A stretch of 6,368 bases of DNA from PVC group bacterium (GTDB lineage Bacteria > Verrucomicrobiota > Kiritimatiellia > UBA8416 > PXDI01). Positions 1 to 5,304 of this stretch are shown in pieces. Every line of letters starts with the position of its first letter. Position 1 is the stretch's first letter. The notes below the pieces were generated by a model that was given only the letters and a program-made list of their open reading frames with translations, was not told the DNA's origin and searched no databases. A program made the position numbers and the translations under genes. The DNA lies in the NCBI GenBank assembly GCA_003565095.1, contig PXDI01000365.1, positions 1 through 6,368 on the forward strand. The letters are read 5' to 3'.

Positions 1-314
1 CCCGCCACAATTTGTTCCAGCACATAGTCGGCATGGTGCAGGTTTTCCGTCATTGCCTGACCGCGGCGCCAGGCGGTAGTAACAACCGAAAACGCCATAA
101 AAGTGACCGTAGTAATGGTTGCCAGCAGCGCCACCGCCAACAGCAGCTCCAGCAGCGTGAACCCTTGTGGTGCCCGCCGCCGCCCCGTAAGCGCCGGTTT
201 CAGTGTTCGGTGTTCAGGTTTCAGAAATGCACACCGTGCTGTGAACCTGCCATTTTCCTGCTGACACCTGAACACCGACACCTGAACGCGGCACTTACAA
301 AAACGGTTTTGCAT
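1..314 (-). CDS. gspJ: Minor pseudopilin GspJ, partial (C-terminus outside window), start uncertain
   Basis: This is the N-terminal part of a type II secretion minor pseudopilin; the frame stays open to base 1, so most of the protein lies outside the window. The pseudopilin signature is clear: Gly (codon 164-162) followed by FTLLELLLAVALLA, with Glu at +5 and a hydrophobic helix, then a region reading MTENLHHADYVLEQIVAG. GspJ is known to cap the pseudopilus with GspI and GspK; position after gspI and the FTLLELL form support GspJ. The only in-frame ATG is at 314-312, 13 bases after the gspI stop, with AAAGGG upstream as a fair ribosome site. It gives a 51-residue leader, far longer than the usual 6 to 30. 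The extra part is translated from a heptamer-built inverted repeat. A CTG at 203-201 would give the normal-looking 14-residue leader (L/M)KPALTGRRRAPQG, but lacks a ribosome site. GTG codons at 281-279 and 275-273 are further options. The gene call is firm; the start is not. Confidence 0.85.
   Translation of the reverse strand, partial: MQNRFCKCRVQVSVFRCQQENGRFTARCAFLKPEHRTLKPALTGRRRAPQGFTLLELLLAVALLATITTVTFMAFSVVTTAWRRGQAMTENLHHADYVLEQIVA
199..286. repeat. Heptamer-built inverted repeat inside the gspJ leader region
   Basis: Arm 199-224 and the reverse complement of arm 261-286 match at 22 of 26 positions, with a 36-base loop (225-260). Each arm is itself a run of degenerate 7-base units of the type TTCAGTG, TTCGGTG, TTCAGGT. 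The element lies between the gspJ ATG at 314 and the conserved cleavage site at 164-162, and stays open in the gspJ frame. If it folds in the mRNA it would cover the possible CTG start at 203-201. Confidence 0.8.
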
Positions 315-327
315 GGAGCGCCCTTTG

Positions 328-729
328 CTAGTTTCTTTCAGGAATAAAAACATACTGCACAACTTCCTCAAAACGCTCCCGATCACGATCACCCCACGAG
401 ACCCGGGTGCGCATGATATGCAAACCGTCCTCACCCCCGCCCTCTTCAACTTCCCGTACAAATGTATAACCGTTGTCGTAACTAACCGGACCGGCTTCCA
501 GATCACGGATATCGGTGTCTTCAGTTATTATCGGAGGATATTCCAGCTCCCCGAGACTCAATGTCCAGCGCGCTTCTTCAAACATGCGCGCGGCGCGCAA
601 GACCGCCACCGAACGGGAGGCCGCCAGCAAAAGACCGCCAAGCCCGACGCTCAGAATGGCGGCCGCCAGCACAACCTCGATCAGCGTCATCCCCGCCCGG
701 CGCCTGTTGTTATGGTTGTTGCTCTTTAT
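328..729 (-). CDS. gspI: Minor pseudopilin GspI, apparent ATA start
   Basis: Minor pseudopilin of the type II secretion system, expected in the tip complex with GspJ and GspK. The mature part begins MTLIEVVLAAAILSVG (codon 690 onward) with Glu at +5 and a single N-terminal hydrophobic helix; Met at +1 is common in GspI. About 120 mature residues fit the family. The ATG at 690 cannot be the real start because it is residue +1 of the mature protein and would leave no leader. Upstream in frame come 13 codons, ATA then KSNNHNNRRRAG, before a TGA stop at 741-739; no ATG, GTG, TTG or CTG occurs among them. This leader matches the GspG leader MKSNSDNKRRKAG in length and at 8 of 13 residues, and GAGG lies 7 bases before the ATA. 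I therefore place the start at ATA 729-727. Either this is a true non-canonical start or a sequence error or mutation of ATG. Stop is TAG at 330-328. Confidence 0.85.
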   Translation of the reverse strand: MKSNNHNNRRRAGMTLIEVVLAAAILSVGLGGLLLAASRSVAVLRAARMFEEARWTLSLGELEYPPIITEDTDIRDLEAGPVSYDNGYTFVREVEEGGGEDGLHIMRTRVSWGDRDRERFEEVVQYVFIPERN

Positions 730-736
730 CTTGTTA

Positions 737-740
737 CCTC
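737..740 (-). promoter_or_regulatory. Ribosome binding site for gspI
   Basis: GAGG on the minus strand ends 7 bases before the ATA at 729-727. It is the only good ribosome site near the gspI leader and supports initiation at ATA rather than at ATG 690, which lies about 46 bases downstream. It overlaps the in-frame TGA at 741-739. Confidence 0.6.
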
Positions 741-748
741 ATTCTGCA

Positions 749-812
749 TTCAATGTTCAATGTTTCAATTCCTTTTTGAACGTCCAACATCGAACTTTCA
801 ACATCCAATTCT
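749..812. repeat. AT-rich heptamer hairpin upstream of gspI
   Basis: The left arm carries TTCAATG units at 749-755 and 756-762 plus a shifted copy at 764-769. The right side carries five degenerate units from 778 to 812 (GAACGTC, CAACATC, GAACTTT, CAACATC, CAATTCT). Bases 749-768 can pair with 776-794 around a 7-base loop (769-775), giving 13 Watson-Crick pairs and one G-T pair, with a bulge at 763 and three mismatches. In the operon mRNA the stem ends about 8 bases before the gspI ribosome site. Confidence 0.7.
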
Positions 813-845
813 GAATAAAAGATTCCCCTCTTTCCACGTTCGACG

Positions 846-985
846 GTCTTCGGTCTTCAGTCTGCGGTCTGCAGTCTGCGGTCTGCGGTCTGCAGTCTGC
901 GGTCTGCAGTCTGCGGTCTGCAGTCTGCGGTCTGCAGTCTGCAGTCTGCAGTCTGCGGTCTGCGGTCTGCAGTCTGCAGTCTGCA
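846..985. repeat. 20-unit tandem heptamer array GTCTKCR
   Basis: Twenty consecutive 7-base units in perfect phase fill exactly 140 bases. The first two are GTCTTCG and GTCTTCA; the other eighteen are GTCTGCG or GTCTGCA. Only the last base varies within those eighteen, always a purine: G in units 1, 3, 5, 6, 8, 10, 12, 16, 17 and A in the rest. In the mRNA sense the unit reads YGCAGAC. The array starts 14 bases after the gspH stop codon and lies in the gspH-gspI spacer. Since 7 is not a multiple of 3, reading it in any frame gives a 7-residue repeat such as QTADCRL, which explains spurious open frames here. A shorter array of the same unit lies at 2122-2156. Function unknown. Confidence 0.95.
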
Positions 986-999
986 GTCTCCCCGCCCCC

Positions 1000-1605
1000 T
1001 TACCGTCGCTGCCATTCAACGGTGGCATCACCCAGTATTCCCACCGTTATCAGCGCGCGGTCGCCGTGCTCTTCCTCAAGTAAAACCTTATATGGCCGGC
1101 AGCGCCCGTTGCTGCCGTATGTCACAACCCGCACCGTGCCCTCCTGGCCGATCTCGTCAGTAGTCGAATCAAACGATACCGCCACGATCTTCACCCCTTC
1201 CAGCCGGCGCTTGAGCGAGTCAGCAAACACCGCCGCCGCCGGGCTTGTTTCCGGCAGCGCCTGAGCGGGTTCCCACCCGGCTGACTGTGGCGCAGCATCC
1301 GCGCCGGCAACCGGCGGCGCATCGCCATCCTCCGTCACCTCGCTCATTCTTTGGCGCAGATGGATTTCGATGCGGCCCTCATCCAGCATAAAAATCAGCT
1401 CAGCCGGACGTTGCTGCAACAAAGCCATACTGCGGGCATAGCGTCCCGCCGAAACAACCGTTCGCGCGGCGGCCCGCAAGCGGTTGCCACGGATAGATTG
1501 AACAAAGGAAGGAACCGTAACCATTGCCAGCAGCGCGACCAGCGCAACCACCAGCATTAGTTCAATCATCGTGAAAGCCGCCGCTGCCCTGTCTTGCCTG
1601 CTCAT
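1000..1605 (-). CDS. gspH: Minor pseudopilin GspH (GspH/FimT type), Ala at the -1 cleavage position
   Basis: A 201-residue type II secretion pseudopilin. The N-terminus is a 10-residue leader MSRQDRAAAA followed by FTMIELMLVVALVALLAMV, with Glu at +5 and a hydrophobic helix, then the FVQSIRGNRLRAAARTVVS region typical of GspH/FimT proteins. The C-terminal half (about residues 137-200) looks like the beta-rich globular part. Residues about 89-126 form an Ala/Pro/acid-rich stretch that looks like an inserted, probably disordered loop. The residue before the cleavage site is Ala (codon GCT) where prepilin peptidases almost always see Gly. The gene starts 30 bases after the gspG stop, in the same frame as gspG, with no clear ribosome site, so it probably depends on translation of gspG. 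There is no other in-frame canonical start between the gspG stop and ATG 1605. It ends in TAA, 14 bases before the heptamer array. Assignment as GspH rests on sequence style and position between gspG and gspI. Confidence 0.85.
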   Translation of the reverse strand: MSRQDRAAAAFTMIELMLVVALVALLAMVTVPSFVQSIRGNRLRAAARTVVSAGRYARSMALLQQRPAELIFMLDEGRIEIHLRQRMSEVTEDGDAPPVAGADAAPQSAGWEPAQALPETSPAAAVFADSLKRRLEGVKIVAVSFDSTTDEIGQEGTVRVVTYGSNGRCRPYKVLLEEEHGDRALITVGILGDATVEWQRR

Positions 1606-1635
1606 TATCGGAACCGGTGTAATAATTGCCGCCGT

Positions 1636-2046
1636 TTAGTTACTCACATGACTGGAAATGTCATCGCTGGTTCCCATTTGCATGTCAGGGCCGGCGGATA
1701 CCACGACAAACGAACCGCCCGAGACGCGGTATTCCAGCGGCGTCCCCCAGGCGTCCAGCGGCACCCCGCCGCGAATATAAGGACCGTTCCAGTTCGGCGC
1801 ACCGGGATCACGCAGCAGATCCTGTATCGAAGAAGGCCGCCGGCCGGTATCAACCTCGTAAAGGTCTATAGCGGTGGAAACCGCCGCAATACTCGCACGG
1901 GTGGCTCTGATCATTGCCGGTTCACGCCGGCCGCTCACATTCACCACCACAACCGTTGCCAGCACCCCCAGAATCGCCACCACCAGCAAAACCTCAATCA
2001 ACGTGAAACCAGCCTTACGCCGCTTGTTGTCACTGTTGCTCTTCAT
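1636..2046 (-). CDS. gspG: Major pseudopilin GspG
   Basis: Main subunit of the T2SS pseudopilus, 136 residues, close to the family norm. The leader MKSNSDNKRRKAG (13 residues, basic, Gly at -1) precedes FTLIEVLLVVAILGVLATVVVVN, with Glu at +5. Family marks follow: DLYEVDTGRRP (about 61-71), LLRDPGAPNWNGPYI (about 77-91), PLDAWGTPLEY (about 96-106) and the C-terminal loop AGPDMQMGTSDDI (118-130), which matches the GspG calcium-binding loop with Asp121 and Asp128/129. An earlier in-frame ATG at 2070 would add 8 residues, but AAGGAG at 2058-2053 sits 6 bases before ATG 2046, so I chose the latter. The gene is separated from gspF by 110 bases containing heptamer repeats and from gspH by 30 bases. 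The larger gap in front may let GspG, needed in many copies, be expressed differently from the E-F pair; that is inference. Confidence 0.96.
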   Translation of the reverse strand: MKSNSDNKRRKAGFTLIEVLLVVAILGVLATVVVVNVSGRREPAMIRATRASIAAVSTAIDLYEVDTGRRPSSIQDLLRDPGAPNWNGPYIRGGVPLDAWGTPLEYRVSGGSFVVVSAGPDMQMGTSDDISSHVSN

Positions 2047-2052
2047 CTTTCT

Positions 2053-2058
2053 CTCCTT
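2053..2058 (-). promoter_or_regulatory. Ribosome binding site deciding the gspG start
   Basis: AAGGAG on the minus strand lies 6 bases before ATG 2046. It falls inside the reading frame of the alternative ATG at 2070, so it argues for the shorter protein with the standard 13-residue leader. Confidence 0.8.
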
Positions 2059-2079
2059 GTTATGAAACATTCAGTTTAT

Positions 2080-2100
2080 GACGCCCGACTCCAGACGCCC
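2080..2100 (+). repeat. Degenerate heptamer arm facing the GTCTGCR array
   Basis: Three adjacent 7-base units, GACGCCC, then GACTCCA, then GACGCCC, lie on the plus strand in the opposite orientation to the array at 2122-2156 (whose reverse complement reads GACTGCA). Bases 2087-2096 can pair with 2136-2145 or 2143-2152 with 9 of 10 matches. In the mRNA this places a possible long stem-loop just ahead of the gspG ribosome site. Confidence 0.5.
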
Positions 2101-2114
2101 GCCGCCGACAGAGA

Positions 2115-2156
2115 CCCTGCAGTCTGCGGTCTGCGGTCTGCAGTCTGCAGTCTGCA
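2115..2156. repeat. Heptamer array GTCTGCR abutting the gspF stop codon
   Basis: Five perfect 7-base units (GTCTGCG twice, then GTCTGCA three times) occupy 2122-2156, preceded by a decayed unit CCCTGCA at 2115-2121. The unit is the same as in the 20-unit array at 846-985 and has the same orientation. The array ends exactly against the gspF TGA (2159-2157), so in the mRNA the first unit follows the stop codon directly. Confidence 0.9.
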
Positions 2157-3398
2157 TCAAACCCCCAGCCCGCTGGTCAGACTGAATACCGCCATCATAA
2201 TGCTGACCGCGACAAACCCGACCATAATCGCCACCAGCACAATCAGAATCGGCTCTAGTGCGGTGGTAAATATCTTCAAATTCCGGTTCAATTCGTTTTC
2301 ATAGCGCCGTGCGATATGCGCAAGCGCCCCGGCAACATCACCGGTTTCTTCACCGACCGCCAGCATATCGGTCATCAATTGCGGGAATATTTTCCCGGCA
2401 GCCATCGGGCGTGAGATTGTCGCCCCGTCGGTCACGCGTTCACGCGCCTTGTGTACCTCGCGCGCAATAACCTTGTTGGTAACCGTTCTTTCAACAATTC
2501 CCAGGGCGCTGATCACATGCACACCGTTCACCAGCAGGGTCTCCAGTGTACGGGCAAAGTTGGCAAATGCGTCGGAAGCAACCACTCCACGAATCAACGG
2601 CAGGCGCAGTTGCATATCATGCCACCAGAGTTTTCCGTGCTCAGTTTGCATGACGCGTTGTATCAGCACAACCAGCACCCCGATGACCACAAGTATGGCC
2701 CAGCCATAATGCGTCAGACCACGACTCATCGCCATCAACATGCGCGTCGACAGCGGCAGACTCTCGCCCAATGCCGCAAAAACATTTTCAAACTTAGGTA
2801 CGACAAACACCATCGAGAAAATCATTGTCCCCATTCCCATTACCAACACGATCAGGGGATATACCAATGCCATCACAATCTTTTCCCGCGTATCAAGAAT
2901 GCGTTCATAGTGATCAACCAGCCGCCGCAATACTACCGGCAGCGCACCACCGGCTTCACCGGCTTTGATCATGCTGACATACAACGCCGGAAATGTGTCG
3001 GGATAACGGGCCAGTGCCTCGGAAAGACTGGCGCCACGAACGATCTCGTCGCGTAATCCGGCGCTGACATCATCCACCGCCTTGCCGGTTTTACGGCGCG
3101 CCAGACTGTTCAAAGCATTGCCGAGCGTCATCCCGGAGGCCAGCAAATCACTCAGCTCGGTTGTAAAAGTTAAAACGTCACGCACCGACAAATGGTTCTT
3201 CCGCCGCCGTACCAGCTTAAAGCGCTTGCGCTGTTCTTTGCTGATATCGGTTGCCGCCGCCGACTTTTCTGTAACCGCCACCGGCAGGTGTCCGCGCTGC
3301 TCAATCATAACCAGCGCCGAACGCCGGTCCTGCGCTTCAATCTCTCCCTCAACCTTCTCCCCGCTTCTGGAGCGGCCGGTATATTTAAAAACTGCCAT
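2157..3398 (-). CDS. gspF: T2SS inner-membrane platform protein GspF
   Basis: Polytopic inner-membrane protein that couples the GspE ATPase to pseudopilus assembly. Its 413 residues match the usual length of about 400. The N-terminus MAVFKYTGRSRSGEKVEGEI is typical of the family's first cytoplasmic part. Two T2SSF repeats follow: about 73-196 with the motif MIKAGEAGGALPVVL (143-157), and about 277-398 with MLAVGEETGDVAGAL (345-359). Membrane segments are visible at about 174-200, 232-249 and 380-406, the last after the conserved LEPILI. The residue 50-70 stretch is rich in Lys and Arg. The start lies 5 bases after the gspE TAG stop, with only a weak ribosome site, which suggests translational coupling to gspE. 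The TGA stop is directly followed by the heptamer array. No anomaly is seen in the protein. PilC of type IV pili is the related alternative, but the following gspG-H-I-J genes settle it. Confidence 0.97.
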   Translation of the reverse strand: MAVFKYTGRSRSGEKVEGEIEAQDRRSALVMIEQRGHLPVAVTEKSAAATDISKEQRKRFKLVRRRKNHLSVRDVLTFTTELSDLLASGMTLGNALNSLARRKTGKAVDDVSAGLRDEIVRGASLSEALARYPDTFPALYVSMIKAGEAGGALPVVLRRLVDHYERILDTREKIVMALVYPLIVLVMGMGTMIFSMVFVVPKFENVFAALGESLPLSTRMLMAMSRGLTHYGWAILVVIGVLVVLIQRVMQTEHGKLWWHDMQLRLPLIRGVVASDAFANFARTLETLLVNGVHVISALGIVERTVTNKVIAREVHKARERVTDGATISRPMAAGKIFPQLMTDMLAVGEETGDVAGALAHIARRYENELNRNLKIFTTALEPILIVLVAIMVGFVAVSIMMAVFSLTSGLGV

Positions 3399-3403
3399 AA
3401 CTG

Positions 3404-5110
3404 CTACTCATTCTCCACTGTCACACGCAGCACTTCTTCAACCGTCGTGCTGCCATTCAGCACCTTGCGCCAGCCGTCATCACGCAGCGTACTCATTCCC
3501 TGACGGATTGCCGTCTGCTTAATGATGCTTGAGGCGCTGCGCTGGATTACCAGTGATTCAACCTCGTCGGTAACTTCAAGCACTTCAAAAAGCCCCCCGC
3601 GTCCGCTGTAACCGGTACCGCGGCATAACTCGCATCCGGCCGGCTGATACAGAGCGCTGCCCTCAAGCGTCTCCATTGGAAAACCGAGATTTTCAAGAAA
3701 CGCGTGGTCAGGCGCGGCCGGGGTGCGACAGTGACGGCACAGACGGCGCACCAGCCGCTGGGCGATCACCGCCTCCACCGCCGACGCCAGCAGATAAGGC
3801 TCTACCCCCATATCAAGCATACGGGTAAAAGCACCGGACGCATCATTGGTGTGCAGCGTACTGAAAACAAGATGCCCGGTCAGAGATGCCTGGATGGCAA
3901 TCTCCGCGGTTTCCAGGTCGCGGATTTCACCAACCATTATGACATCCGGATCCTGCCGCAGAAACGCCCGCAATGCCCGTGCGAATGTCAAGCCGATATC
4001 AGGACGCACCAGCACCTGGTTCACCCCGGCCATCTGGTATTCAATCGGATCCTCCGCGGTCATGATCCGTTGGTCAATGGTGTTAATCTCATGCAGAAAC
4101 GCATATAGCGTGGTCGATTTACCGGAACCGGTCGGGCCGGTAACCAGCACAATCCCGTTAGGACGATGAATGATCCGCTCACACAGGTCATTATCACGCT
4201 GCTTAAGCCCCAGTTCCGGCAGGCCGATAAATTCACTGCTGCCGCGCAGCAGACGTAAACTGACACTCTCACCCCATGCGGTCGGCATGGTGGAAACACG
4301 GATATCCAGATCAGACCCCTGAATACGCAGCCCGATTCTACCGTCCATCGGCAAACGTTTTTCGGCAATATCCAGATTAGCCATGACTTTTATGCGCGAG
4401 ATGATTGCCGCCTGAAAGCGTGCCAGTTGCGGCGGCACCGGCGTCTGATGCAGTACCCCGTCAATCCGGTAGCGGATGCGTAACTGCGTTTCCATCGGCT
4501 CCACATGAATATCCGTTGCCCCCTGCTTGTAGGCCTCCCAGACAATCTGATTGACAAACTTGACGACCGAGGCTTCCTGATCGAGTTCTGAAATATCCTG
4601 CTTGCCAAGCGTCGCATCGGCCGCCACTTCAAACCGGTCATCCTGCATCATGCGGTCAACCGTATCGGCACCTACCCCGTAAAAAGTTTTTGCGGCGAGA
4701 GCGATATCCTCGGAAGGACTCAACGCCAGCCGGATGCGCTTGCCGGAAGCAAGCCGCAAAGCATCTACCAGCCCGGGAGTCAATGGATCACTGGTTGCTA
4801 CGGTAAGAATGCCGTTAGCCGTTTCAAACGGAATCACGTTGTACTGAAAGACCACTTTGGTGGGAAGCTGCTCCAGCACTTCGCGGGGAATGTCTTTCTC
4901 GTTCTTCAGCCTGACAAAGCGCAACTTGATCACTTTGGCCAGCGCCTCGAGAAAAGCATCCTCGCGGGCGTAGCCATCCAGCACCACCAGGGAGGTAATG
5001 CCGCGACCGCTTTCCCGGACATTGTCCGTAAGCACGCCAATCTTCTGCTCGTCAAAAAGTTCTGTTCGCCGCAGAATATCCGCCAGATATGTTGGTTGAC
5101 CGCCTGCCAT
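3404..5110 (-). CDS. gspE: T2SS assembly ATPase GspE
   Basis: Cytoplasmic hexameric secretion ATPase driving pseudopilus extension; 568 residues. Domains in order: an N-terminal GspE/MshE-type region (about 5-150), a linker, the N2 domain with GATDIHVEP (197-205) and RIRYRIDG (211-218), and the RecA-like C-terminal domain. Motifs are complete: Walker A GPTGSGKST (325-333, Lys331), Asp box TAEDPIEY (351-358), Walker B DVIMVGEIRD (389-398, Glu395) and His box STLHTNDA (417-424). Cys458, Cys461, Cys493 and Cys496 form the tetracysteine zinc motif of GspE/PilB proteins. The frame extends to a TTG at 5161, adding 17 residues, but ATG 5110 has GGAG (5124-5121) 10 bases upstream and gives the N-terminus MAGGQPTYLADILRR, so I chose it. 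It is the first gene of the operon, with no gspC or gspD in front, and is followed 5 bases later by gspF. PilB is the related alternative, ruled out by context. Confidence 0.97.
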   Translation of the reverse strand: MAGGQPTYLADILRRTELFDEQKIGVLTDNVRESGRGITSLVVLDGYAREDAFLEALAKVIKLRFVRLKNEKDIPREVLEQLPTKVVFQYNVIPFETANGILTVATSDPLTPGLVDALRLASGKRIRLALSPSEDIALAAKTFYGVGADTVDRMMQDDRFEVAADATLGKQDISELDQEASVVKFVNQIVWEAYKQGATDIHVEPMETQLRIRYRIDGVLHQTPVPPQLARFQAAIISRIKVMANLDIAEKRLPMDGRIGLRIQGSDLDIRVSTMPTAWGESVSLRLLRGSSEFIGLPELGLKQRDNDLCERIIHRPNGIVLVTGPTGSGKSTTLYAFLHEINTIDQRIMTAEDPIEYQMAGVNQVLVRPDIGLTFARALRAFLRQDPDVIMVGEIRDLETAEIAIQASLTGHLVFSTLHTNDASGAFTRMLDMGVEPYLLASAVEAVIAQRLVRRLCRHCRTPAAPDHAFLENLGFPMETLEGSALYQPAGCELCRGTGYSGRGGLFEVLEVTDEVESLVIQRSASSIIKQTAIRQGMSTLRDDGWRKVLNGSTTVEEVLRVTVENE

Positions 5111-5132
5111 AATATGTAGTCTCCAAAACAAC

Positions 5133-5161
5133 ACTCTAGCAACACGCCCCGCATAAAGCAA
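5133..5161 (-). promoter_or_regulatory. Possible promoter for the gspE operon
   Basis: On the minus strand TTGCTT (5161-5156) and TAGAGT (5138-5133) are spaced by 17 bases, a weak sigma70-like pair (3 of 6 and 4 of 6 consensus bases). Transcription from it would start near 5126, just upstream of the GGAG ribosome site and downstream of the alternative TTG start, which agrees with ATG 5110. Confidence 0.3.
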
Positions 5162-5170
5162 TACCGGATG

Positions 5171-5190
5171 GGGGAAGGCAGCAATTCCCC
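5171..5190. repeat. Small inverted repeat in the divergent spacer
   Basis: GGGGAA (5171-5176) and TTCCCC (5185-5190) face each other across 8 bases, between the two divergent genes. It could be an operator or a weak stem; with only 6 base pairs it may also be chance. Confidence 0.35.
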
Positions 5191-5214
5191 GCCTGTATCC
5201 AGATTTTTAAGAGC

Positions 5215-5242
5215 TTGACTTTTCCCGCCCGCCGGTTATGGT
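5215..5242 (+). promoter_or_regulatory. Probable sigma70-type promoter of the divergent exported protein gene
   Basis: TTGACT (5215-5220) and TATGGT (5237-5242) are separated by 16 bases. The -35 box matches the consensus at 5 of 6 bases, the -10 box at 4 of 6. Transcription would start near 5249, giving a leader of about 55 bases that contains the 12-bp direct repeat and a strong ribosome site. Confidence 0.6.
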
Positions 5243-5252
5243 CGCATGATAT

Positions 5253-5280
5253 TCGGTGCATCGTGTCGTCGGTGCATCGT
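5253..5280 (+). repeat. Exact 12-bp direct repeat in the 5' leader
   Basis: TCGGTGCATCGT occurs at 5253-5264 and again at 5269-5280, with GTCG between, a 16-base period. It lies just downstream of the likely transcription start of the plus-strand gene, where a repressor could bind, or it could be a simple duplication. Confidence 0.85.
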
Positions 5281-5304
5281 TAAAGAGTAAGTGAGGAGGA
5301 GAAC

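Noticed and set aside
846..985. CRISPR array
   Set aside because: Units are 7 bases, contiguous, without spacers; this is a tandem repeat.
986..1000. Transcription terminator after gspH
   Set aside because: The C-rich stretch forms no stem followed by a T run, and the operon clearly continues into gspI and gspJ.
798..1031. Minus-strand open frame of 77 codons with the repeat QTADCRL/QTADRRP
   Set aside because: It is the translation of the GTCTGCR array. Since 7 and 3 share no factor, any frame without a stop gives a 7-residue repeat; it has no other sign of being a gene.
313..1083. Plus-strand open frame of 256 codons
   Set aside because: It runs antisense through gspI, the repeats and the end of gspH. 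Its only regular part (SAVCGLQ-type repeat) is the heptamer array, and it has no plausible domain.
2047..2070. GspG start at ATG 2070
   Set aside because: It would begin translation ahead of the AAGGAG site at 2058-2053 and give a 21-residue leader; ATG 2046 has ideal spacing and the usual leader length.
1594..2304. Plus-strand open frame of 236 codons
   Set aside because: Antisense to gspG and the end of gspF, rich in His/Arg/Thr, with a SAVCGLR repeat from the second array. A shadow of the real genes.
2451..3056. Plus-strand open frame of 201 codons
   Set aside because: Antisense to gspF, a complete and well-conserved gene; composition heavy in His and Gln is typical of a shadow frame.
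5111..5161. N-terminal extension of GspE from TTG 5161
   Set aside because: TTG is a poorer start, the ATG at 5110 has GGAG upstream, and the 17 extra residues are not typical of GspE.
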